A DNA stretch of 64,000 nt. Source: Corynebacterium frankenforstense DSM 45800 (GTDB lineage: Bacteria > Actinomycetota > Actinomycetes > Mycobacteriales > Mycobacteriaceae). Positions 8,559-17,255 of this stretch are shown one piece after another. The DNA lies in NCBI RefSeq assembly GCF_001941485.1, contig NZ_CP009247.1:434001-498000 (forward strand). The letters are read 5' to 3'. The notes beneath the pieces are model-generated. The model was given only the letters and a program-made list of their open reading frames with translations, was not told where the DNA came from and did no database searches. The first letter of the stretch is position 1, and every line of letters starts with the position of its first letter. Both the position numbers and the translations under genes were made by a program.

Positions 8559-8692
8559 TCGGTGCCGGATTGTGCGGCGGCGCGGGCGCACACTGTGACG
8601 GTCCCGCGACCGTTATGTGAAAAGATGCAGGTCAGCGACTCGGTGAAAAACGGGGTGTCAGAGTGTGCGACGCCGACGTCGCACACTCTGAC
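8559..8692 (-). repeat. Copy 2 of the ~135 bp dispersed repeat
   Basis: Same order and spacing as copy 1. The 15 bp hairpin is perfect here (8657-8671 with 8678-8692): where copy 1 has a T-A pair this copy has G-C on both arms, a compensating change. On the minus strand TTTTT follows 6 nt after the stem. The hairpin overlaps the last codons and the stop codon of the lipase gene. Confidence 0.75.
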
Positions 8693-9770
8693 GTGCTCGG
8701 CGCCGACGGGGCAGCGACACCCGCGGCAGGTGGCGGGGGAGCGCCCCGAAGAAGGGCAGGACCGTGCCGGTGACCGCCGGGTGGGCGGCGCGGTAGCTCT
8801 CGGCGTCGTCGGAGAGCGCCTCGAGGACCAGGTCGATGACGTGCGGGGAGTAGAGCATCGCCAGGTGGTCGCTGAAGTCGGCGAACGCGCCCTGCTGGAC
8901 CAGCACGTTGCGCACCCGCGCGCCGGGGCCGGCCTCGAGGAACTGGGTGCGCCACGGGGTCACCACCGTGTCGTACCGGGTGCACAGCATCGTGTAGTCG
9001 ACACCCGGGACGGTGTCGCCGTGGCGGTTGAGGTGCGCCATCGCCGGCGAGCCGACCAGCTGGTCCAGGGCGGCCTGCCCCCCGATGCGGCACAGGAGCC
9101 GCGCGCCGAGCTCGCCGCGGCGGGTGCGGGTCGTGCCGCCGGCGCCGGGCTCGGGGGCGAGGTCGGCGTCGGGCCCGGGAGTCCCCGCGGCGCCGGGCTC
9201 GACCGCGTCGGCGTCGGCGACACCGTTCCGGCCGAGGCCCAGGATCCGGGGCAGCCACGAGTAGGTGCCGTGGTTGCTCCCGCCCAGTCCGATGACCCGG
9301 CGCACCCGGTTGCGGGCCAGGTCCGCGGCATCGGCGCCGCCGGAGTCGGTCAGGTACATCCGCGCCTGCGCGACCCCCTGCGAGTGGGCCACCAGGTCGA
9401 CCTGCCGGGCGCCGGTGCGCTCGAGGACCTCATCGATGAAGGCGGCGACCTCGGCGCGCGAGTCCATAAGCCCGCGCGTGCCGTGGACGCCGGGCAGACG
9501 CCCGGCCAGGCTCGAGGTGTCGCGCCCGTAGTCGAAGCAGAAGACCGCGTGCCCGGCCGCCGCCAGTCGCGGGGCGAGCATCTCCCAGGTGTTGTAGGAG
9601 TTCATCCAGGTGCCGTGGATGAGCACCACCGGCACGCGGCCCTCGAGCGGCTCGTCCCAGCGGTTGACGCCGCGCGGGCGGCGGTCGGGGTGCAGGAAGG
9701 AGCGGATCCAGGTGCCCAGGAAACTCGCCGCGGCCTGCGCGTCCGCTCCGGTGTCTCCGCTTCGCTCCAT
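8658..9770 (-). CDS. Alpha/beta-hydrolase, triacylglycerol lipase-like
   Basis: A 370-residue hydrolase. The oxyanion segment VVLIHGTW, the nucleophile motif VAHSQG and an acid residue in [11 protein letters not shown] followed by a histidine in FSDHLAM form a credible catalytic triad. It resembles actinobacterial secreted-lipase-like esterases, but no clear signal peptide is seen from the chosen start. The ATG at 9770 is supported by a TAGCTT -10 box at 9778-9783, exactly 7 nt upstream (leaderless). The C-terminus is odd: its last codons, including an Arg-rich tail and the TGA, are supplied by the hairpin of the dispersed repeat, suggesting that the repeat replaced the original end of the gene. 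Confidence 0.8.
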   Translation of the reverse strand: MERSGDTGADAQAAASFLGTWIRSFLHPDRRPRGVNRWDEPLEGRVPVVLIHGTWMNSYNTWEMLAPRLAAAGHAVFCFDYGRDTSSLAGRLPGVHGTRGLMDSRAEVAAFIDEVLERTGARQVDLVAHSQGVAQARMYLTDSGGADAADLARNRVRRVIGLGGSNHGTYSWLPRILGLGRNGVADADAVEPGAAGTPGPDADLAPEPGAGGTTRTRRGELGARLLCRIGGQAALDQLVGSPAMAHLNRHGDTVPGVDYTMLCTRYDTVVTPWRTQFLEAGPGARVRNVLVQQGAFADFSDHLAMLYSPHVIDLVLEALSDDAESYRAAHPAVTGTVLPFFGALPRHLPRVSLPRRRRARQSVRRRRRTL

Positions 9771-9935
9771 GCCAGCCAAGCTACCGCCGCAACGCCACGG
9801 CCGCCCCGGTGCGGGGCGATAAGGTGGGGCACCGAGGTAGGGGAGGCACGCGGAGTGCGGTGCGGCAGCGGCGGAACGCCGGGTGCGAAAGCGGCGGATC
9901 AACAACCCCGCGCACTCCCCGCACCGCACCGCGAT

Positions 9936-9964
9936 TTGGTCGCGGCGTAAACGCCGGGTACGCT
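9936..9964 (+). promoter_or_regulatory. Promoter of rplJ-rplL
   Basis: TTGGTC (9936-9941) and TACGCT (9959-9964) with a 17 bp spacer, about 250 nt upstream of rplJ. Confidence 0.5.
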
Positions 9965-9998
9965 TCACATCCGAAGTTTGAACGGCGACGTCGCCCCG

Positions 9999-10016
9999 CG
10001 CGGGCGTCGGAAATCG
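9999..10016 (+). repeat. Dispersed motif copy 2
   Basis: CGCGGGCGTCGGAAATCG, in the rplJ leader. Confidence 0.55.
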
Positions 10017-10126
10017 CCGAGCTCAAGTTTCACCTAAGACCGTCGGTCACCCGGGCAACCGGGTCGAAGGCTCCCGGGCAACCGGGACGGCCCACGCAGG
10101 AGACACTTGGAGCCCACATCCTGTGG

Positions 10127-10152
10127 CCCCGTGCTCCCTGCACGGGGTTTTT
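10127..10152 (+). terminator. Terminator-like hairpin in the rplJ leader (candidate attenuator)
   Basis: CCCCGTGC-TCCCT-GCACGGGG followed by TTTTT lies 60 nt before rplJ, inside the transcript. With the preceding 160 nt it fits an L10-type autoregulatory leader in which the L10/L12 complex or an alternative fold would decide read-through; that role is inferred. Confidence 0.6.
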
Positions 10153-10213
10153 CCTTTGGGAGGGACCCCGGGCGGACAAACCGCATACGTTCACGAGGAA
10201 GGAGGCGAAGTAC

Positions 10214-10729
10214 ATGGCGAACCCGAAGAACGAGGCCGATCTCAAGGCCCTGCAGAACCGTTTCGAGGAAGCCGACAGCGTGGTGCTCACCGAGTACCGC
10301 GGGCTGACCGTCGCCCAGACCACCGAGCTGCGTCGCTCGCTGGGCCCGGACGTCCAGTACTCCGTCGCCAAGAACACCCTTCTCAAGCTGGCCGCCAAGG
10401 ACGCCGGTGTCGAGGGTCTTGACGAGTACCTCAACGGCCCGACCGCCATCGCCTTCATCAAGGGCGAGGCCGTCGACGCCGCCAAGGCGCTGAAGAAGTT
10501 CGCCGAGGCGAACGAAGCGCTCATCGTCAAGGGTGGCTACATGGATGGCAACCCGCTGACCCCCGACCAGGTGAAGGCCATCGCGGATCTCGACAACCGC
10601 GAGACCACGCTGGCGAAGCTGGCCGGTGCCATGAAGGGCAACTTGGCCAAGGCCGCCCGCCTGTTCAACGAGCCCGCCGGTCAGGTCGCACGCCTGGCTG
10701 GTGCGCTCCGCGACAAGCAGGACGCCTAA
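10214..10729 (+). CDS. rplJ: 50S ribosomal protein L10
   Basis: The 171-residue protein matches L10: [40 protein letters not shown] at the start and the helix that carries the L12 dimers at the end. L10 forms the base of the ribosomal stalk that recruits translation factors. GGAAGGAGG lies 8 nt upstream of the ATG. It is followed by rplL after 105 bp, the usual pair. Confidence 0.97.
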   Translation: MANPKNEADLKALQNRFEEADSVVLTEYRGLTVAQTTELRRSLGPDVQYSVAKNTLLKLAAKDAGVEGLDEYLNGPTAIAFIKGEAVDAAKALKKFAEANEALIVKGGYMDGNPLTPDQVKAIADLDNRETTLAKLAGAMKGNLAKAARLFNEPAGQVARLAGALRDKQDA

Positions 10730-10834
10730 CCCACTTTTCACAACCCCACACACTTTCCGCCCCCGGCCGCCGCTACCGAACCGGCCACCGCGCCACCGGT
10801 CGCCGAGGGCAACAACACAGAAAGGAAGCCCGCC

Positions 10835-11221
10835 ATGGCTAAGCTTTCCAAGGACGAGCTCATCGAGGCCTTCAAGGAAATGACCCTCATCGAGCTCTCT
10901 GAGTTCGTCAAGGAGTTCGAGGACGTCTTCGACGTCTCCGCCGCCGCTCCGGTCGCCGCCGTCGCCGCCGCCCCGGGTGCCGACGCCGCCGCCCCGGCCG
11001 AGGAGAAGGACGAGTTCGACGTCGTGCTCGAGGACGCCGGCGCCAAGAAGATCGGCGTGATCAAGGCTGTCCGCGAGATCGTCTCCGGCCTGGGCCTGAA
11101 GGACGCCAAGGACCTCGTCGAGGCTGCCCCGAAGGCCGTCCTCGAGGGCGCCAACAAGGAGGACGCCGAGGCCGCCAAGACCAAGCTCGAGGAGGCCGGC
11201 GCCACCGTCACCCTGAAGTAG
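10835..11221 (+). CDS. rplL: 50S ribosomal protein L7/L12
   Basis: The 128-residue acidic protein has the L12 N-terminal dimerisation part ([26 protein letters not shown]), an Ala/Pro-rich hinge and the factor-binding C-terminal domain with [14 protein letters not shown] and [14 protein letters not shown]. It is present in several copies on the stalk and stimulates factor GTPases. AGAAAGGAAG lies upstream of the ATG. Confidence 0.97.
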   Translation: MAKLSKDELIEAFKEMTLIELSEFVKEFEDVFDVSAAAPVAAVAAAPGADAAAPAEEKDEFDVVLEDAGAKKIGVIKAVREIVSGLGLKDAKDLVEAAPKAVLEGANKEDAEAAKTKLEEAGATVTLK

Positions 11222-11244
11222 TCCACTTCAGGGCCGGTAGGGCT

Positions 11245-11262
11245 CGATTGCCGACGCCGCGC
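11245..11262 (-). repeat. Dispersed motif copy 3
   Basis: GCGCGGCGTCGGCAATCG, between rplL and its terminator. Confidence 0.6.
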
Positions 11263-11295
11263 GCGTCGGCCTAGTGCCCGACCGAGCGCTTTCCA

Positions 11296-11333
11296 CCCGC
11301 ACCCGCCGCATTGCGCGGCGGGTGCGGGTTTTT
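11296..11333 (+). terminator. rplL intrinsic terminator
   Basis: A perfect 14 bp stem, CCCGCACCCGCCGC with its complement, a 5 nt loop, then TTTTT. Confidence 0.9.
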
Positions 11334-11385
11334 CGTGTGTCTGGGGGTGGGGTTCGGCCGGGGCGTGGGGTGGGGCCGGCTGGGT

Positions 11386-11473
11386 CCGGCAAAATGTGGA
11401 CCAAGTCGGGGAGCGGGAGAAATTCTCCTGGGGAAACGCGGGCGGCGCGGAAACTTGGTGCACATTTTGCCGG
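11386..11473. repeat. 88 bp inverted-repeat element with central palindrome
   Basis: Arms of 21 bp (11386-11406 and 11453-11473; 20 of 21 match) begin CCGGCAAAATGTG and face inward. Midway lies the palindrome GGAGAAATTCTCC (11416-11428). No reading frame fits. It could be a small non-autonomous mobile element or a large operator; the G-rich tract 11339-11385 precedes it. Confidence 0.65.
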
Positions 11474-11499
11474 GGCAGGAGGCGGGCGCGGAACTGTAT

Positions 11500-11562
11500 T
11501 GAAAATAGTTTTCACCCGTTCGGGGGATACCGGTTGGTTTTCAATAATGAAAACGAGTGTCA
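11500..11562 (+). promoter_or_regulatory. Two Zur-like boxes controlling the anchored-repeat operon
   Basis: Box 1 at 11500-11514 is TGAAAATAGTTTTCA, a near-perfect palindrome close to the Zur core TGAAAATGATTTTCA. Box 2 at 11548-11562 is TGAAAACGAGTGTCA, 12 of 15 matching. The start-to-start distance is 48 bp. The region is far more AT-rich than its surroundings and ends 58 bp before the first start codon. A TAGACT -10 candidate lies at 11564-11569. Confidence 0.72.
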
Positions 11563-11619
11563 ATAGACTACCTTCGGACTGTCAACTCCCCGTCCATCCC
11601 TCACGGAAAGGCAGTCCCC

Positions 11620-13527
11620 ATGCTCCGAGTCCGCTCTCTTCCCGCGCTTCTGGCCGCGGTGGTCCTCTTCGTGATGGTCGCCGGCGCCGGCTGGACCTGG
11701 ACCGATGAACCGCGCCTGGGAGGTGCGGGCGTCGGTGCGTCTGCCGATGGCGTCGCGCGTGCTGAGGGCGTCGAGGGTGTTGCCTCGGGCGCGGCTCGGG
11801 GTACCGCGGGTGAGCCTGTCGGCGCGGTTGCTCCGGTGGCGGAGGAACGCGTCGTGCTCGACCACGGCCACGTGGACGCCTTCAACGTCACCGCCCAGGA
11901 CGGCGGGCTGCACCTCAACCTCAAGGAGGACGTCACGGGTTTGCACGTCACCCGCGATCCCGCCGAGGTGCTCCTGCGGGTGAAGGAAGCGGCCCACAAC
12001 GATGAGGTCGAGAACATGCCGGAGATCGGCAAGCCGGGGTACTTCCTGCCGCAGGTCCAGGACCACGACAACGACCTGCTCTGGCCGGGCTGGGACACGC
12101 TGGGTGTGGCCGGCGGCGGCTTCGGTGCGGTCGACATCGAGTTCGAGGAGATCGAGGGGCCCGGCGAGGTGCACCTCTTCCAGACCGGGACGTTCGGGGA
12201 CGTCAAGCCCCTCGCCGGTTCGACCAGGCTGACCGGCGGGTCCGTGATCCACCAGGCCTTCCCGGCGCACACGCACGCCAACTGGGTCTTCACCGAGCCC
12301 GGCGAATACCGGATGACCGTGCGCGCCACCGCCGGTGAGGTCTCCTCGCAGTCGGCGACCTACACCTGGCAGGTCGGCGATGACGCGGAGGCGACCGATG
12401 ACGCGGACGATCCGGGTAACACGGACGACTTGGGCGATGAGACCGGCGTGGGTGACCTGGACGCCGACAGCGGCACGGGCGCCGGGGGAGAGACCTCCGG
12501 TGACCGCGGTTCGGGGGGCGAGATCCCGGGCAAGGGCCCGGGCTCGGCCCCCGGCAAGTCCGGCGACTCGGACAAGGCCGGTAAGCCGGGCAAGTCCGGC
12601 AAGCCCGGTAAGTCCGGTAAGTCCGGCGACAGGAAGGCCGCGCAGCCGAAGGCCACCGGCGGCAAGGGCTCCGGCTCCGGGAGCTCCACGGCCGGCGGCT
12701 CCGGTTCCGAGGGCTCGGGGAGCGCCGCCGGTTCCGATGACGCGCAGTGCGTCGCCGCCGTGACCCCGCTGATCAAGGACGACCGCGCGAACCCCGCCGA
12801 GTGGCGCGACCCGGCCGAGATGAACTTCGGACTCGGCTCGGCGGCCGAGGTCGACCTGCCGCAGGACCTCGGGCCCGTGCCCGCCGGCAAGGCCTGGATG
12901 ATCGGCTCGACCCAGCAGTCCGGCGTGCCGTGGCTGGGGGCGAACACCCAGCACGAGACCATGCGTGAGCACACCTCCGGTGAGGTGACCTGGCAGCTGA
13001 CCTCCTTCGAGGGGCCGGGACCGATGTACGTCTACACCCAGGGCCAGCTCGGCCAGGTCGTCGGCGAGGAGTGGTTCTCCGCCGCCGACGGCCAGGGCTC
13101 CGGCACGGCCACCCTCGCCGAGAACAGCCACGTCCACCCCAGCTGGGTCTTCGGCGAGGCGGGCACCTACCGCCTCGGCATCCGTCAGACCGTCCAGCTC
13201 AACGACGGCCGCGACGTCAGCGGCACCGGCACCGTGACCTTCACCGTGGGTGGTTCCGGCAACGCCGACGAGGGGCACTTCGACCTCGGCGCGGCCGTCA
13301 ACCCCGACGGCGAGTCCGACTGCGCCAACGGCGCGGCCGGCGGCGCGGCCGACGGCGCGGCGGGGGAGGCCGGCGGCTCCGGCGCCGCCGGTGGCGGATC
13401 GGGCGGCCCCGGCGCCCTGGCCGAGACCGGCGCGAGCTACATGACCCTGCCGTACGCGGTGGCCGGCCTCGGCGTGTTCGTCCTGGGCCTGGGGGTGCTC
13501 GCCGGAGCACGGAGCGCACGTCGATGA
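11620..13527 (+). CDS. Surface protein with two HxH choice-of-anchor-M-type domains and an LAETG sorting signal
   Basis: A 635-residue exported protein. Residues 1-28 are a signal peptide. Domain 1 (about 75-250) runs from LDHGHVDAF to a strand with AHTHANWVFTEPGEY. An acidic then Lys/Gly/Ser/Pro-rich linker (about 310-345, KSGK-type repeats) follows. Domain 2 (about 376-545) contains SHVHPSWVFGEAGTY. The end is LAETG (600-604), a hydrophobic helix and RSARR, a cell-wall sorting signal. The HxH in both domains suggests metal binding; this is inference. The family is the actinobacterial 'anchored repeat' protein associated with ABC transporters. The ATG at 11620 precedes the signal peptide. 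It is first in the operon and ends in ATGA overlap with the binding protein. Confidence 0.85.
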   Translation: MLRVRSLPALLAAVVLFVMVAGAGWTWTDEPRLGGAGVGASADGVARAEGVEGVASGAARGTAGEPVGAVAPVAEERVVLDHGHVDAFNVTAQDGGLHLNLKEDVTGLHVTRDPAEVLLRVKEAAHNDEVENMPEIGKPGYFLPQVQDHDNDLLWPGWDTLGVAGGGFGAVDIEFEEIEGPGEVHLFQTGTFGDVKPLAGSTRLTGGSVIHQAFPAHTHANWVFTEPGEYRMTVRATAGEVSSQSATYTWQVGDDAEATDDADDPGNTDDLGDETGVGDLDADSGTGAGGETSGDRGSGGEIPGKGPGSAPGKSGDSDKAGKPGKSGKPGKSGKSGDRKAAQPKATGGKGSGSGSSTAGGSGSEGSGSAAGSDDAQCVAAVTPLIKDDRANPAEWRDPAEMNFGLGSAAEVDLPQDLGPVPAGKAWMIGSTQQSGVPWLGANTQHETMREHTSGEVTWQLTSFEGPGPMYVYTQGQLGQVVGEEWFSAADGQGSGTATLAENSHVHPSWVFGEAGTYRLGIRQTVQLNDGRDVSGTGTVTFTVGGSGNADEGHFDLGAAVNPDGESDCANGAAGGAADGAAGEAGGSGAAGGGSGGPGALAETGASYMTLPYAVAGLGVFVLGLGVLAGARSARR

Positions 13528-15308
13528 GGCGGCGCGGGCGTCGGAAATCGGTCGTGTGCGCGAGCCTGTGCGCCGTCGCCCTGGCGGCGGCCGGCTGCGC
13601 CGCACCCGCGCAGGAGAAGGACCCGGGCCTGACGAAGGTCGTGGCCACCACGCCGGTCATCGGCGACATCGCGCGCAACGTCGCCGGCGGGCGCGCCGAG
13701 GTCACCGACCTCATCCCCGCCGGCGCCGACCCGCACTCCTATGAGCCTGGGCTGCGCGCGGTGCGCGACGTGGCCAACGCGGACCTCGCGCTGACCAACG
13801 GGCTGCTGCTCGAGCAGGCCTCGCTGGCGCGCACCGTGGAGTCCGGCACCCGGCCCGGCGTGCCGGTCATCCCGGTCGCCGAGCAGGCGCCGCGTTACGG
13901 GGTCGAACACCTGCCGCTGGTGGAGAACGTCGCGCTCGACGCGGTGTGGCTGGGCCTGCGCGTCGCCGAACCCGGCGGAGGCCGCGCATTGAGTGGAGCG
14001 CCGGGCGCGAACGACACGACGTCCGAAGCGGGCGGTGCGAACGGCACGACGTCCGACGCGGCGGGCGCGAATGACGGGACCGGCACCGGACCCGTCGACC
14101 GCGGCGCCCAGGTCGAGCTGCGCGCGACCGGACTGCGCGGTCCCGGCGAGGCCGCCGCCTTCGTCACCGGCACCTTCGGCACGCCCGAGGTCTACTTCAA
14201 CTCCCGCGACGGCTTCCGCGCCGCCGACGGCTACCGCGACGACACCGCGACCCTGCCCGTCGGCGCGCACACCCACGTCAGCTGGGCGTTCAGTGCGCCC
14301 GGCGCGTACGCACTCGACCTGGAGGCCTGGCTGGTGCCGCGCCCGGGCGAGAAGCCGCGGCGCATCGGTGAGCGCACGGTGGACATCGCCGTCGGAGTCG
14401 ACCCGGCCCGCGAGTTCCCGGGCAGGACCGTCCTGGACGCCGGGCACGTCGACATCACCGCCGACCCCTTCGCGGGGACGGGCCCCGCCGCCGACGCTGC
14501 GGCCGCCGCACCCGCCATCGACGCAGCACCCGCCACGCAGTCCACGCAGCCCACGGCGACGTCGGCGCCGACGGCGACCGACGGGACGTCGGCAAGCACG
14601 GAGCCCGTCCGCCTGCGCTCGGGCGACGGCGCGCAGGCGACGTGGCACGCCACCGACGAGGCGGTCATCGGCGTGCCGGCGTCGACGCTGCAGCAGATCC
14701 CGCCGGAGCCGACCTACCGCTTCCTGGGCACCCCGGGCGACGAGACGTACCTGCTGCCGCAGGCCGTCCTCGGCGCGCACGTCCACGGCGAGGTCGACCC
14801 GCACCTGTGGCACGACGTCGCCGCCGGCATCGCGTACACGCAGGTCATCCGCGACGCGCTGTGCGACGTCGACCCCGCGGGCACCGCCGGCTACCACGAG
14901 CGCGCGGCGGCCTACATCGCGCGCCTCGAGGAGCTCGACGAGCGGGTGCGCGACCGGCTCGCCGCGATCCCGCGGGAGAACCGCCACCTGGTCACGACCC
15001 ACGACGGCTACGGCTACCTCGCGCGCGCCTACGGCGTCCCGGTCGCGGGCTTCGTCACGCCCAACGCCGGGGTGGAGCCCAGCGCGCGGGACATCATCGC
15101 GCTGACCCGCACGCTCGAGAGCCTGCGCGTGCCCGCCGTCTTCCTCGAGCCGAACCTCGCGGGCCGCGCCAACGACCTCACCGAGGCCGCCGACCGGCTC
15201 GGCATCCGTGTCTGCCGCCTCGACGGCGACACGTTCACCGAGCCCGTGGGCACCTACGTCGAACTGATCGAGTCCAACGCGGACTCCCTGGCCGAGTGCC
15301 TGGGCTGA
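13524..15308 (+). CDS. Anchored-repeat ABC transporter substrate-binding lipoprotein, ZnuA-like with an inserted HxH domain
   Basis: A 594-residue protein, about twice the size of ordinary ZnuA/TroA. The lipobox AAGC has its cysteine at 25. The metal-binding fold starts at LTKVVATTPVIGDIA with a ligand histidine in GADPHSYEP (71), is interrupted at about 130-420, and resumes with DPHLWHDV, TTHDGYGY and FLEPN, which supply further ligands. The insert holds one anchored-repeat domain with AHTHVSWAFSAPGAY (about 249) plus a second GHVD motif (DAGHVDIT) and a low-complexity linker. The role is capture of a divalent metal, likely zinc, for the ATPase and permease below. The insertion puts the surface domain on the receptor itself. 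Confidence 0.87.
   Translation: MRRRGRRKSVVCASLCAVALAAAGCAAPAQEKDPGLTKVVATTPVIGDIARNVAGGRAEVTDLIPAGADPHSYEPGLRAVRDVANADLALTNGLLLEQASLARTVESGTRPGVPVIPVAEQAPRYGVEHLPLVENVALDAVWLGLRVAEPGGGRALSGAPGANDTTSEAGGANGTTSDAAGANDGTGTGPVDRGAQVELRATGLRGPGEAAAFVTGTFGTPEVYFNSRDGFRAADGYRDDTATLPVGAHTHVSWAFSAPGAYALDLEAWLVPRPGEKPRRIGERTVDIAVGVDPAREFPGRTVLDAGHVDITADPFAGTGPAADAAAAAPAIDAAPATQSTQPTATSAPTATDGTSASTEPVRLRSGDGAQATWHATDEAVIGVPASTLQQIPPEPTYRFLGTPGDETYLLPQAVLGAHVHGEVDPHLWHDVAAGIAYTQVIRDALCDVDPAGTAGYHERAAAYIARLEELDERVRDRLAAIPRENRHLVTTHDGYGYLARAYGVPVAGFVTPNAGVEPSARDIIALTRTLESLRVPAVFLEPNLAGRANDLTEAADRLGIRVCRLDGDTFTEPVGTYVELIESNADSLAECLG
13533..13550 (+). repeat. Dispersed motif copy 4
   Basis: CGCGGGCGTCGGAAATCG, in the first codons of the binding-protein gene (the Arg-rich n-region). 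Confidence 0.55.
14582..14597 (+). repeat. Dispersed motif copy 5
   Basis: CGGGACGTCGGCAAGC, in the Thr/Ser/Ala linker of the inserted domain. Confidence 0.45.
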
Positions 15309-15327
15309 ACAACAAAAGAGAGGACCC

Positions 15328-16481
15328 ATGACTTCAACCGCCCACCTGTCACCCCGATTGACGACGTCGCGCCCGGCGCCCCTGGCTCTCGTGTTCTGCG
15401 TCGCCGCGTTGCTCGTGGCCTGCCTCGCCATCGCCTGGCCCGGGGCGGTCGCGGGCGCGCAGGGCGGGCAAGACCCCGCCCTCGAGCAGACCGTCGACGC
15501 CGACGAATCGGTCGCCCCGGCCGGCACCCCGGCTGAGCTGACCGCCGGCCACGCCGACATCGGCCCCGTCATCACCGACGACGACGTGGAGCTGATGGTG
15601 CGCGACGACCACGCCGAGCCGCCCGTGTGGCGCCACCTCGACGACGTGGTGGTGCGCGTGCCCGACGCCGCGAAGCAGACGCTGCCGGAGGAGGGCGACC
15701 TCTCCTTCACCGGCGCGGAGCCCGGCCAGGACGTGTGGGTCGTGCCCCAGACCGAGCTGGCCGGGGTGCCGTGGCTGGGCTGGAACACCCAGCACCCGGG
15801 CGTGGTCGACTACGCCGACCGCGGCGTGACCCTGGAGCTCGCCGGCTTCGACGGGCCGGGACGGTTCAGTCTCTTCCTGCAGAACGGCGGCTTCGAAAAG
15901 CCGCAGGTGCTGTGGAACTCCGCCGAGGAGGGCCGCCAGGGACTCTGGGTCGACTCCAACACCCACACCCACGCCAACTGGGTCTTCACCGAGCCGGGCG
16001 TCTACCACGTCGCGGTGCGCGTGCTGGTCACCGGTCGCGACGGCACCGAGCGGGCGGACACCCGTGCGCTGACCTTCGCCGTCGGCGACGGCACCGAGGC
16101 CACCGCCGGGTCCTGGGACGGCACCGAGCGGCCCGAGGACGGTGACTCCGAGGGCACCGGGTCCGAGGGCGCGGGTGACGCCGGGGCCGGATCCGGTGAC
16201 GGTTCGGGCGCCGGTGACGGCTCCGGCTCCGCCGACGCAGCCTCGGCCGGCGTCGTCGGCACCGACTCCCGCCAGATCGGCCTCATCGCCGGGCTGGCCG
16301 GCGGGGCCGCCCTGCTCGTCGCCCTCGGCGTGTGGGCCGGCTCCCGGGCCGACGCCCGCCGGCGCCGCCGGGCCGCCGAGAAGTTCGCCGGGTACGGCGG
16401 CGGGGACGGCGACAGGCACGTCGGTGGGAGCGACACCGGCCATGGCGTCAGGTACCGCGACGGACACGACGGGAGGACCGC

Positions 16482-16485
<4 letters not shown>
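15328..16485 (+). CDS. Membrane-anchored protein with one HxH choice-of-anchor-M-type domain
   Basis: A 385-residue protein with an N-terminal signal sequence (hydrophobic 17-45), one anchored-repeat domain from TAGHADIGPV to THTHANWVFTEPGVY (about 212), a Gly/Ser/acidic linker, a membrane helix near 318-338 and a basic cytoplasmic tail ending in a His/Gly/Asp-rich segment. It has no sortase motif, so it should stay in the membrane with the domain outside. AAAGAGAGGA lies upstream of the ATG. Position between the binding protein and the ATPase suggests it hands substrate between wall and membrane. The His-rich tail (RHVGG, TGHGVRYRDGHDG) is unusual. Confidence 0.82.
15355..15372 (-). repeat. 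Dispersed motif copy 6
   Basis: GCGCGACGTCGTCAATCG, just inside the start of the one-domain surface gene. Confidence 0.6.

Positions 16486-17248
<763 letters not shown>

Positions 17249-17255
<7 letters not shown>

Noticed and set aside
6041..8692. CRISPR-like repeats
   Set aside because: Only two copies 2.5 kb apart with a gene between and no short spacers.
12553..12640. DNA tandem repeat
   Set aside because: It is a coding low-complexity Lys/Ser/Gly linker in frame.
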